Origin: Bacteroidales bacterium
Lineage (GTDB): Bacteria > Bacteroidota > Bacteroidia > Bacteroidales > Paludibacteraceae
Direction of reading: 5' to 3'
Assembly: GCA_900769555.1 (NCBI GenBank)
Contig: CAAGHA010000084.1
Span: forward strand, 1 to 62,476
DNA: 62,476 nt
This document shows positions 26,001-33,212 of the stretch, piece after piece. A program made the position numbers and the translations under genes. Under the pieces are notes generated by a model. It was not told where the DNA came from and searched no databases. It saw only the letters and a list, made by a program, of their open reading frames with translations. Each line of letters starts with the position of its first letter. Within the stretch, counting starts at the first letter, position 1.

Positions 26001-26640
26001 CAGAACCATCCAACGTATAATAAATAGTTGCACCAACAGTTGATGACGTTATGCTAAGCGCAATAGAATCTGCCAATATTCCCGGTATTTGCGAAAAAAT
26101 AGGAGATTCACATCTATACTTAGCCGATAAATTCTGTACACAAAAGGTATTAGCAACTCCGGGAGAAGGTTGCATATAGCCCACTTCATTTTCATAACGA
26201 CCATACGAAATGTGAGCATCCGCCATATTATATGCAAAAGAATCCACCAATACGCCACCATCACGAAGAGTCAAGTAACCGCCATCGGCATCTAACTTGT
26301 AAGGGGCATGATTAACCACGTCAGACTCATCCATCCACAGCAAACTATAACTACTATCAGAAGCAAGCACTTTAAAATCCTTATTAATAACCCACTCCCA
26401 CTTCAATTCATAAGAGCCATTACCTTTCTTTTTGTAGTGAGTCAATACCATTGATTTAAGATTAATCGGACTCGCACTTGTATTTTTGAATTCGATATAT
26501 CCGGAAAAGTTATAATTATCAGTATTAATAAGTGACGATATATTACAAGTCATCACCTCATTAAAAAGAACTCCATCCCCCATTACATTAGTAACAGAGA
26601 TAGATAAAAAAGAAAAAAGAATAAATAAATGTCTTTTCAT
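23089..26640 (-). CDS. CotH-kinase-family secreted protein with lamin-tail domains and T9SS tail
   Basis: This 1183-residue protein has a signal peptide (1-21). An N-terminal lamin-tail domain (about 22-150) is followed by a chitobiase/hexosaminidase C-terminal-type segment (about 180-255, with GATIYYTLDGSEPT). The CotH domain (about 265-620) includes FRWIMFDTDYGLGHNGD. A sugar-binding-like region (about 720-900, AYFRSTFTIKD) and a second lamin-tail domain (about 930-1060, FNEICASSDKNS) follow. The end is a type-A T9SS sorting domain (about 1100-1183, CYPNPTSSKINIQ...GIYILEVESSKG). CotH proteins include atypical protein kinases, but the bacterial secreted forms are poorly understood. It is a likely cargo of the T9SS to which PorE belongs. 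Confidence 0.88.
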   Translation of the reverse strand: MKRHLFILFSFLSISVTNVMGDGVLFNEVMTCNISSLINTDNYNFSGYIEFKNTSASPINLKSMVLTHYKKKGNGSYELKWEWVINKDFKVLASDSSYSLLWMDESDVVNHAPYKLDADGGYLTLRDGGVLVDSFAYNMADAHISYGRYENEVGYMQPSPGVANTFCVQNLSAKYRCESPIFSQIPGILADSIALSITSSTVGATIYYTLDGSEPTDVNGIVYSQPIRINKNSVVRARAYASGMLQSKIFTGTYIFSDAKHADCGGFSVPIVSLSANDEFLNDDMIGMLITGKNGTVGEKSCNLQRANYNQDWKRAVNFEYIVDGKQVLSQEVEAGVEGGCSRSNNIKSLSLKASKKTGKETISYNVFHSKPDILHRTLHLRNGGQGFSGVRFKEGLMSTFAIGLNIDYQAYQPVAYYLNGEYLGLMGLRERTNADYVKSNYGYDDDEIDLVTISDQLGISANRGTLDAYNALVDYLSSNDPAGDSYFRGACELMDMDEYIDYQILQQFLVNVDWPGNNTKMWREKESGRFRWIMFDTDYGLGHNGDAVSKNMIEWCQAKGSTNWGNNKPWMTTIFANLSQNKEFKKRFVTRYLDRLNTHFSEERINTVFDSICAIVQNEYCATRGRDALSDTKTMRDFALGRPSHIYDHLTKYVEGDSMVNLEITSNVDGAVLLVNGEKMSSYNAKYISGWNLSVQPYAPAGYRFLEWRTEPEALPFSGEFYWESVMTKQTEWKYYYDAQAPDSLWYETHYDDTAWDKGAGRFGFNSGAYFNQNQGYDVVLDYGPNSRKKHMTAYFRSTFTIKDIEEFLKLQATITYDDGYVLYINGVEVEQTNMRKVASIAYSTEAASNVNTATRTFNIDPALLVNGENSIAVEVHLNKVSSSNLTFDFELKMQKILPVKEPEEGSTLLNILVQSNQKVEAVFEKVEELQPLTLQFNEICASSDKNSANPDGYGKYPDWIEIYNYGTEPCDLAGLYISDDANNPTKCQIPYGFDETIIYPNEHKLFWAKGELYSDPFYLDFKLSLENPSAIILSRMVDGELEIVDYLSSYEKHPTNASYGLESESSSDWVVFDVCSVSESQATPLAANGSKECEDIVSVNPYFDDSHTFICYPNPTSSKINIQSQEMLSRVSLFDLSGALLYETSLTVDEYSIDLSSFKRGIYILEVESSKGIHKKKIIKE

Positions 26641-26949
26641 GGTTACCTAAATTAAATGCGAATTTCAACGCAAAATCTTCTTATCTTCGTGTAATAATGA
26701 TTGATTTTCACAATGAGAATCAATACGCAATCTATAAATAAATTATCTAATCTATTAAAACTGAATCTTTTACCACAATTCTTTCCTATAAGAAAAGAAC
26801 AAACGTCGCTAAGTAACGAAAAAAAAAGAGAAAAAAGTTCTATCTACAAAGAATTTAATGAATTAAGAAAAATTAATTGACAAATATCAAATAAACAATA
26901 AACTTAACTTATTTTATTGAAAATGAGCAAAAAATACCATTAATGTAAT

Positions 26950-27093
26950 TGAAAAAATAATCCCTATTTTTATGTTGATGTATTATTTTGAACTATTATC
27001 AAAAGAGATGAATAAAAACAGCCCTCAAAGATGAGCAAACTTATAATTTAAATCCGCGTATAAAATTTTTAATGAAATTTTAAACAGCATCTA
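26950..27093. mobile_element. MITE-like element family A, copy 3 (eroded)
   Basis: The 3' half is recognisable: TTTGAACTATTATCAAAA, AATAAAAACAG, CTCAAAGATGA and the end AAATTTTAAACAGCATC match copies 1 and 2. The 5' half is largely lost. The rest of the 499-bp gap 26641-27139 is AT-rich with no gene I can see. Confidence 0.65.
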
Positions 27094-27102
27094 AATGTTT
27101 AC

Positions 27103-27110
27103 TAATTTTG
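27103..27110 (+). promoter_or_regulatory. -7 element of the cation-efflux gene
   Basis: TAATTTTG matches TAnnTTTG, about 30 bp before the start codon and just outside the end of the eroded family A element. The -33 box is weak. Confidence 0.35.
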
Positions 27111-27139
27111 TTGTGTCAAAATAGATAAAAACACAATTC

Positions 27140-28036
27140 ATGAAAGCGAGAGAAAAAGAGATTAAACGAATTACTATAATAGGAGCCGTTGCAAATACAA
27201 TTCTATCAATAATAAAAGTATTTGTAGGAATTTTCGGGAAAAGTACAGCTATGATTGCAGACGGAATTCATTCTCTTTCCGATTTGGCAAGTGACGCAGT
27301 AGTGCTTATCTTTACCCATATATCATCGAAGGGGAAAGACAAAGGACATGCCTTTGGCCATGGAAAGTTTGAGACATTAGCCACACTCATTGTAAGTATA
27401 ATACTTATGATTGTTGCGGTAATACTCATGTCGGAAGGAATCCAATCCATCCTTTATGTTCTAAATGGGAAGACAATTCCTGCTCCGAATCACATTGCCC
27501 TATGGGCTGCCATTGCCAGCATTGTAATAAAAGAGTTGTTATATCAAGCAACGATAAAAGTTGGAAAAAACGTAAATAGTCCAATCGTAATTGCCAACGC
27601 ATGGCATCACCGAAGTGACGCATTCTCATCAATTGGAGCATTAATTGGTATAGCTGGAGCTATTTTTCTTGGAGACAAATGGACTATTTTAGACCCCATA
27701 GTCTCTTGCGGAATCAGTATATTCATTATAGTAATTGCCGTAAAAATGGCATTACCTTGCTTAGAAGAACTACTTGAATCATCTCTCCCCGAAGAAGTAG
27801 AGAAAGAGATAATAGAAATAACACAATCTGTTACAGGAGTAGAAGATATACATGATTTAAAGACACGACGCAATGGAATTTCCTTTATCATTGACGCTCA
27901 TGTTGTGGTAAATCCCGATATTTCTGTTGTGCAATCACACGACATTGCTACCAATGTTGAAAAGGAATTAAAACAGAAATATGGTATTGAAACACAAGTC
28001 TCAATTCATATAGAACCCGGCAAAGAAGCCGAATAA
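27140..28036 (+). CDS. Cation diffusion facilitator (CDF) transporter
   Basis: This 298-residue protein has six membrane helices. The metal-site motifs are ADGIHSLSDLASD (helix II) and NAWHHRSDAFSS (helix V), with a histidine-rich loop GHAFGHGKFETL between. A C-terminal cytoplasmic domain (about 215-298) holds VEDIHDLKTRRNG and DAHVVVNPD. The HxxxD pairs suit Zn, Fe or Mn efflux. The exact metal cannot be assigned. A family B element begins 18 bp after the stop. Confidence 0.92.
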   Translation: MKAREKEIKRITIIGAVANTILSIIKVFVGIFGKSTAMIADGIHSLSDLASDAVVLIFTHISSKGKDKGHAFGHGKFETLATLIVSIILMIVAVILMSEGIQSILYVLNGKTIPAPNHIALWAAIASIVIKELLYQATIKVGKNVNSPIVIANAWHHRSDAFSSIGALIGIAGAIFLGDKWTILDPIVSCGISIFIIVIAVKMALPCLEELLESSLPEEVEKEIIEITQSVTGVEDIHDLKTRRNGISFIIDAHVVVNPDISVVQSHDIATNVEKELKQKYGIETQVSIHIEPGKEAE

Positions 28037-28053
28037 ACCGTCATTAAATTAAA

Positions 28054-28173
28054 ATAACGTCTATAAATTACGATTCCTATTTTTTGTAACAAATCTATTT
28101 CGAATGCTTTTGAATTCATTTTATTTAAAATGCTCTTTAAAATCATCTCGACAGAATTTATGGAACTTACCTT
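28054..28173. mobile_element. MITE-like element family B, copy 3 (reverse orientation, short form)
   Basis: The left end is TAACGTCTATAAATTACG and the right end GAATTTATGGAACTTACC. Read on the minus strand the interior contains GAGATGATTTT and AAAAGCATTCGAAATAGA, shared with copies 1, 2 and 4. It lies between the cation transporter stop and the tra-operon terminator. Confidence 0.8.
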
Positions 28174-28174
28174 A

Positions 28175-28210
28175 ATAAAAAGTGGCCTTACAATCACTTG
28201 CAAGACCACT
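28175..28210 (-). terminator. Terminator of the tra operon
   Basis: On the minus strand AGTGGTCTT (28210-28202) pairs with AAGGCCACT (28189-28181) with one G-U pair, and a T-rich run follows. It lies 38 bp beyond the traN stop. Confidence 0.75.
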
Positions 28211-28247
28211 GACAATATATCTATAAAAATAATTAAATAGTTAAGGT

Positions 28248-29354
28248 TTAAGAATTTATATGTTTTGCTTTAAGCAAAACTTTATTAGGTACGGTAAATT
28301 TAATGTGTCTTCCTCCATTTTTTTCAAATAGTTCAAAGAAAAGATTGTGTTTGTCTGGAATAGTAAATCTTTTAAAAAAAAAGACTACCGAATAACTCTC
28401 CTTTGCACTAATTTTTTCCGAATTATTTTCTGTATAAGTATATATGGGTGTTTTTTCATCTGTTTGAAAAGCCTGCTTTTTGGACGTCCGTTTGTTAATA
28501 ACGTAACTCCTAATAAAATCTATCTCGTAATCAACCTGTGAGTTATTCTGGACATCAACCAAAAACATCATAACATCCTCATAGACAAAAATAGACCGGA
28601 GACCAAAAACCATCTTGTTCTCCATTGCTCCTAAATTTCTCAACTGTGTCCCGGCCGATAAAACCTTCTTTGCCAACTTTTTCATCTCCGGTTCTTTTAA
28701 TGAATGATCCGAGAAGATTGCTTCAACCTGATTCTCATCGGAAATATTATAATTAACAATTAAGGGCGATTCCATATATGAAACCAAGAAAGGGAAAAGT
28801 GTACCATCCTCCGTAAGAACCGTAAGAGAGGTCTCATTGAAGAAATCAAATCCATAAGAAACAGATTTACATTTAATAATATTTTCTATTCCTTCTGCCG
28901 ATTCTGCAATAATTGTATCCAACCCCACACCCACATCAACAACACGTTTATCGAATATCAAATGGCTCGTTTGCTTATGCGATAATTCTATTTTAAATGC
29001 CGGAATTTCAATTCTTTCCTCCTCTACTTGAAAAGCAATTGCAGAAATCTCTTCCCCATAGTTCAGCCTATAAGTATGAACAACACCATCCATCGTGATA
29101 ACCGTAATTGAAGTTTTGTCAAAATAAGGTATAAGACTTTTAATTCTCAAAACCGAAGGGATGGTACACTTTTCAATTAAAATTTCTTCTGTTCCCATAT
29201 CAGCATATTTGATATCACTATTAAATTTCAGGTACACCCACTTTGTATCTGATATTTCCAATGAGTCCAATCCACTTCCATTTAACGATAAAGCAAAAAT
29301 TGAAGTAGAGAAATACATAAAAAAAATCGCAAAGTAAAATTTAATCCCTTTCAT
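28248..29354 (-). CDS. traN: Conjugative transposon protein TraN (DUF4138-like)
   Basis: This 368-residue protein has a signal peptide (about 1-22) and a mature part resembling TraN of Bacteroides conjugative transposons: an N-terminal strand-rich region (SDTKWVYLKFNSDIKYADMG) and a C-terminal DUF4138-like part (VFGLRSIFVYEDVMMFLVDV). TraN is thought to be a VirB9-like component of the transfer channel. It overlaps traM by 14 bp and ends the operon. It is somewhat longer than many relatives. Confidence 0.82.
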   Translation of the reverse strand: MKGIKFYFAIFFMYFSTSIFALSLNGSGLDSLEISDTKWVYLKFNSDIKYADMGTEEILIEKCTIPSVLRIKSLIPYFDKTSITVITMDGVVHTYRLNYGEEISAIAFQVEEERIEIPAFKIELSHKQTSHLIFDKRVVDVGVGLDTIIAESAEGIENIIKCKSVSYGFDFFNETSLTVLTEDGTLFPFLVSYMESPLIVNYNISDENQVEAIFSDHSLKEPEMKKLAKKVLSAGTQLRNLGAMENKMVFGLRSIFVYEDVMMFLVDVQNNSQVDYEIDFIRSYVINKRTSKKQAFQTDEKTPIYTYTENNSEKISAKESYSVVFFFKRFTIPDKHNLFFELFEKNGGRHIKFTVPNKVLLKAKHINS

Positions 29355-30501
29355 CTGTCTTAATTATTAGTTTATAGTTAGCTGGTAATGTCACTTTTGT
29401 TCTTCGAATCGAGCCATTCACAACATTTTTAGTCGCATTCACAATTGCATTTGCACCAGAACTCACAATTCCTGTTAATCCATTAAAATTGATATCTGCA
29501 GAAGATACAGTTTCACTTGAAGCCTCTGTTTTTGCATCATTAACCAAATTATCCGGAATGTAAATACCTAAAAAACCATCTTGGTCATATATCCTTCCAC
29601 GAAAAGGATAAATATTATTTTCAAATGCAATATTTTCAATATCTATATTCACTCTATTTTCTGAAAAAGAAGCCATCCCAAAAATAATTGTGTTACGAGG
29701 GATGGTAAAATTTTCAATCACAATCGGATCCAAGATTCTGAGTTTGATTTGGGATGACTCCGTTACATTTTTTTGTTCTCCATGAATTACTGCCCGAATA
29801 CGCCCTTTTACTACCATTGGTGAGGATGAACCACCCAATGTCCTAAATCCATTTTTCTGTTGCATTGGTTGGGACTCTACAAGATTTTTTTCTTGTAATT
29901 CACCCTCTTCTGAATTATCTTTAGTTCGAGTATTCTCTGAAGAGTTATCCATTTTCTTCCCATAATATAGTTCCTGCAAACGTCTTTCTCTCTCTGCAAT
30001 CTCCGCTTGCATTTTTTCCTCCCAATCCTCCTCGTTCATCTCTTCCGAAACCACAATTTTAGACGATCTCTGACTACACCCTTGAGGCTTTCTCTGTGCA
30101 ATCTGCTCCCTATTCTGCACAATCGGATCATCAGCAGGACCCACAACAATCTCTTTTAGCGCATCAAAAATCTTTTCATCCAAAGCCGTGTCCGGATTCT
30201 CTACATCAACATTTCGTTCATCATCTTCCAAAAATAAGAATGAATTATTCATTTCATCCATTTCCTTTTCTTGTTTAAGAAGATGTGTCGCTTGTTTAAA
30301 TGCCTCTAGTCGATCATTCGGAATTTCATCCACCATCGCATCCGGGAAAGTATCCATATTAAACGTATGACTCTCTGCCGAACGAAGCCTCTGCGTACCA
30401 CCTCCCAACATATAAAATAATGCCGAAAATCCGAGAAAGAAAAAAAGAGTACAACCCTGAACCAACAATAGGTTTCTTTTCCGCTTATTATCTATCTTCA
30501 T
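29341..30501 (-). CDS. traM: Conjugative transposon protein TraM
   Basis: This protein of 386 residues has one N-terminal membrane helix (about 10-30), a long polar charged middle (about 50-225), and a C-terminal globular domain. The latter reads VVKGRIRAVIHGEQ, then VIENFTIPRNTIIFG and NIYPFRGRIYDQDG, as in the TraM C-terminal domain (VirB10-like). Met at 30501 is chosen rather than 30534, because the latter adds MRSWIHLRIVK before the natural MKIDNKRKR start. Neighbours overlap by 14 bp on each side. Confidence 0.88.
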   Translation of the reverse strand: MKIDNKRKRNLLLVQGCTLFFFLGFSALFYMLGGGTQRLRSAESHTFNMDTFPDAMVDEIPNDRLEAFKQATHLLKQEKEMDEMNNSFLFLEDDERNVDVENPDTALDEKIFDALKEIVVGPADDPIVQNREQIAQRKPQGCSQRSSKIVVSEEMNEEDWEEKMQAEIAERERRLQELYYGKKMDNSSENTRTKDNSEEGELQEKNLVESQPMQQKNGFRTLGGSSSPMVVKGRIRAVIHGEQKNVTESSQIKLRILDPIVIENFTIPRNTIIFGMASFSENRVNIDIENIAFENNIYPFRGRIYDQDGFLGIYIPDNLVNDAKTEASSETVSSADINFNGLTGIVSSGANAIVNATKNVVNGSIRRTKVTLPANYKLIIKTDERD

Positions 30502-30817
30502 TTTTACAATCCTTAAGTGTATCCAACTCCTCAATCAAAATTAAGAATGAATCCCTTGAAGAAGTAAAATGATCATGAACACGATTCAACTCACTACTTA
30601 ATTCATTCAATTGTTGTTGTGTAATTAACTGATTGTCATCTCTTTTTTCAATTTCTAAAATATCAGAAAAACCAACTATCTTTACCATTGATTTAGTAGC
30701 AAAACCCAATATTAAAATAACGCAAAAGATTACAACGTAAGTTTTTCTTTCTACGATAGGAATCCTATTTAAATAGTCTATAAGTTTTTCTTTAAAATTT
30801 ACTTTTTGATTATCCAT
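30488..30817 (-). CDS. traL: TraL-like small membrane protein
   Basis: This 109-residue protein has one membrane segment (about 27-46) after a basic amphipathic N-terminus, then a coiled-coil-like tail (about 60-105). Size, topology and the position between traK and traM match TraL (DUF3989-type) of Bacteroides elements. Sequence alone would not give the name; context does. Confidence 0.7.
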   Translation of the reverse strand: MDNQKVNFKEKLIDYLNRIPIVERKTYVVIFCVILILGFATKSMVKIVGFSDILEIEKRDDNQLITQQQLNELSSELNRVHDHFTSSRDSFLILIEELDTLKDCKNEDR

Positions 30818-30885
30818 AATTTACAAATTTGGTAGAACATTCACTGAATAAATTGCTGTTAATAGTTGCTAAATAACTAATTATC

Positions 30886-31506
30886 CTATCTTTGAACACT
30901 TCTAATTTCTTTCATATCATTAACTTGCCAGTTATTAATAATAAACCCATGAGGATTATTATCCGAACGTGGAGAATTTATTAACTCACAAGATGTTATT
31001 AACTGATAATACGAGACAGAAGATCTTCTCATAATCGAACTAATTGCATAAGTTTTTGCAGTATAAGGATAAATATCCATGTTCAGCTTAATTGAATCAA
31101 TTCGGATTTCATTAATAATCCCTGCACCAATCATTTTCTGATAATAACCACTTTCTTGACGAGTTTTATAAAACTCAAGAGCCGAATTATCTGCCAAAAA
31201 CAAAGCTTGTGTTATATTGTCTTCGATGGCTGCTCCATCCGGAGCCAACGTAAAGAAAAGCTCGTGAAACCACTTTACATGAGCTTTCGCCTCAGCAGGT
31301 TTGTTCATATACACATCTTGAGAAAGAGCAAGCATCAATGATTTCCCATTATCTAACACATAAATTTTCTCTCTCTGTTTTTCAGCAAACTGAAAAGATT
31401 GAAATATTGCATAAGCAGATAAACCTAATGAAAAGAGAGTTATCCCTATTAAATAGAAACGAGAAAGAGCAAACGCGCCCTGAATATTTCTTAAACTCTT
31501 TAACAT
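30886..31506 (-). CDS. traK: Conjugative transposon protein TraK
   Basis: This 206-residue protein has an N-terminal membrane anchor (about 15-35) followed by a periplasmic domain containing AKAHVKWFHELFFTLAPDG, NITQALFLADNSALEFY and ISSIMRRSSVSYYQLITSC. This is the VirB8-like TraK pattern of Bacteroidetes. The start overlaps the end of traJ by 7 bp, and the 68-bp gap after it separates it from traL. Confidence 0.88.
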   Translation of the reverse strand: MLKSLRNIQGAFALSRFYLIGITLFSLGLSAYAIFQSFQFAEKQREKIYVLDNGKSLMLALSQDVYMNKPAEAKAHVKWFHELFFTLAPDGAAIEDNITQALFLADNSALEFYKTRQESGYYQKMIGAGIINEIRIDSIKLNMDIYPYTAKTYAISSIMRRSSVSYYQLITSCELINSPRSDNNPHGFIINNWQVNDMKEIRSVQR

Positions 31507-32594
31507 TGTTGTACATTTTTAGAAATTAAAGATGATACATTCCCTTTTGATTGAAAAACAAACTTTCTCTCCCTAGACCTTTTGAAAAACTTTAACACAT
31601 TCGTTGGCAGACCGGATCCGGAGACACCGGATACCATCTTTGCAGCCGCAGCAGAACCTGCAATTGTAATTCCGCCCATAAGTCCCTCCATAGTACCTGC
31701 ACTTACAATGTATGATGCAATATTAGGAATCATCAAATACAGAACAATGAATGCAATTAAGAAGATAATATAAGAAATTGTAATAGACATTAAAGAAGAA
31801 TCAACATCCGACAAAGAATTTGTGAGTGCTTGAATTGCCTCTTGATAATATCCAATATGAGTCTTGATTAATAATACATTTAACTTATTAATTATCACAT
31901 CCATAATATTTGCGATAGGAATAAATAGACAAACATTGATATATTTCCCTAACCAAGAGGTCCAATTATCTTTAAAAGCCGGCAGAACAGATATTGCAAA
32001 AGTAAACGGACCTAGAACAATTAGAATGATACGAAATGCATAACTAATGACCCTCAAGGTTAATTTAATCGCTCCAAAAATAATCGATGCCAAATATTCC
32101 AACGATTGTAAAAGCAGATTGATGCAATTATCCAATAAATGGTCGAAAAAAGTAGATACTGAACTCACCTTAAAAATATTACTCCAAAAAGTAGTACCAT
32201 TTTGTTCCAATGCAGCCTCTTTTTCTCTAAATTCCGATCTAATATCAGCCAACTTATCCTTCTCTTTGATTAACTCTTTTCTATCTATAGCCAATGTTTC
32301 TGTATAAGAATTAATAGGAGATAAGATTCCATCAACTAGATTATAAACCAGAGAGAAATTCATAATTACAACACCAATAATAAACGGACGGATAAGCACA
32401 GAAAAATCAATAGGACTTCCTTTCGCCCAAGTTTTCATCAACAAATTCCCAAAATATACAAGCGCAAACAAACCACATAAGAAAAAGCACAATTCCGTTA
32501 ATCCGGAAAGTTTATCCAAACATCCCTGAAATAAATTCTCCGCAAATTGATTTGAAAACAAAGAGGATAGATTTATAGATGTATCGTTATTCAT
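31500..32594 (-). CDS. traJ: Conjugative transposon protein TraJ (VirB6-like)
   Basis: This 364-residue polytopic membrane protein has about seven hydrophobic segments (about 32-52, 70-90, 165-185, 190-215, 220-240, 275-300, 315-335). It has a polar C-terminus. The segment GPFTFAISVLPAFKDNWTSW with a following YINVCLFIPIANIMD is typical of TraJ/VirB6 proteins that line the channel. It lies between traI and traK, as in CTnDOT-type elements. Confidence 0.88.
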   Translation of the reverse strand: MNNDTSINLSSLFSNQFAENLFQGCLDKLSGLTELCFFLCGLFALVYFGNLLMKTWAKGSPIDFSVLIRPFIIGVVIMNFSLVYNLVDGILSPINSYTETLAIDRKELIKEKDKLADIRSEFREKEAALEQNGTTFWSNIFKVSSVSTFFDHLLDNCINLLLQSLEYLASIIFGAIKLTLRVISYAFRIILIVLGPFTFAISVLPAFKDNWTSWLGKYINVCLFIPIANIMDVIINKLNVLLIKTHIGYYQEAIQALTNSLSDVDSSLMSITISYIIFLIAFIVLYLMIPNIASYIVSAGTMEGLMGGITIAGSAAAAKMVSGVSGSGLPTNVLKFFKRSRERKFVFQSKGNVSSLISKNVQQC

Positions 32595-32597
32595 TGT

Positions 32598-33212
32598 TTA
32601 AAAATTTATAAATGAAAAAAGGTGATCTTCTCTATTAGTAGAAACATACGGAGATAAATATCTAAGATAAATATCATTCATCTCGTCTGAGGTCATTTCC
32701 ATCTCTAATTTTAACGTCCTAAGCTCTTGAAGCCGCTCAAAATCAGACAATTTTACACCCTTATCAGCATTTTTATCAGAGACTACTGCAGTCGCTTTTT
32801 TAGAAATTTCTTTTATATTATCACAACAATTGATCATTTCTGCTATGCACATATACTTCTCATCGTTATTCAATAAATCAGAATTAAAAATGGCGTTTTG
32901 CATTGATTTGAAATTTCTGATTATCGATTCTCCCTCAGAAATAATATCAACAACCTCCTGAGCACTTTTCACAAAAGAGGAAACCACCTCAATATTCTGC
33001 TGTAACTTACGACTTTGATCGAGAGCTTTTCTAGCAAGATCTATCTGTTCAATAAACTTATATTTCTGCTCAATTTGTTCCGTCATCTCTTCCGTTGCCA
33101 AAACAAAACGCTGAGCCACAGAAGCAGGATCAGAAATTACCATTGCCCCTTGAGCACAAATATGAAAGTGTACTCCTACACTTAAACAAACCGAATAAAG
33201 TAATTTTTTCAT
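32598..33212 (-). CDS. traI: Conjugative transposon protein TraI-like (DUF4141, VirB5-like)
   Basis: This 204-residue protein has a signal peptide (1-20, ending HICAQ). It is followed by a largely alpha-helical mature part with VISDPASVAQRFVLATEEMT and QEVVDIISEGESIIRN, as in the DUF4141 family annotated TraI in Bacteroides elements. It is a presumed periplasmic or pilus-tip-associated factor. It overlaps traG by 4 bp. The small traH sometimes found between traG and traI is absent. Confidence 0.82.
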   Translation of the reverse strand: MKKLLYSVCLSVGVHFHICAQGAMVISDPASVAQRFVLATEEMTEQIEQKYKFIEQIDLARKALDQSRKLQQNIEVVSSFVKSAQEVVDIISEGESIIRNFKSMQNAIFNSDLLNNDEKYMCIAEMINCCDNIKEISKKATAVVSDKNADKGVKLSDFERLQELRTLKLEMEMTSDEMNDIYLRYLSPYVSTNREDHLFSFINF

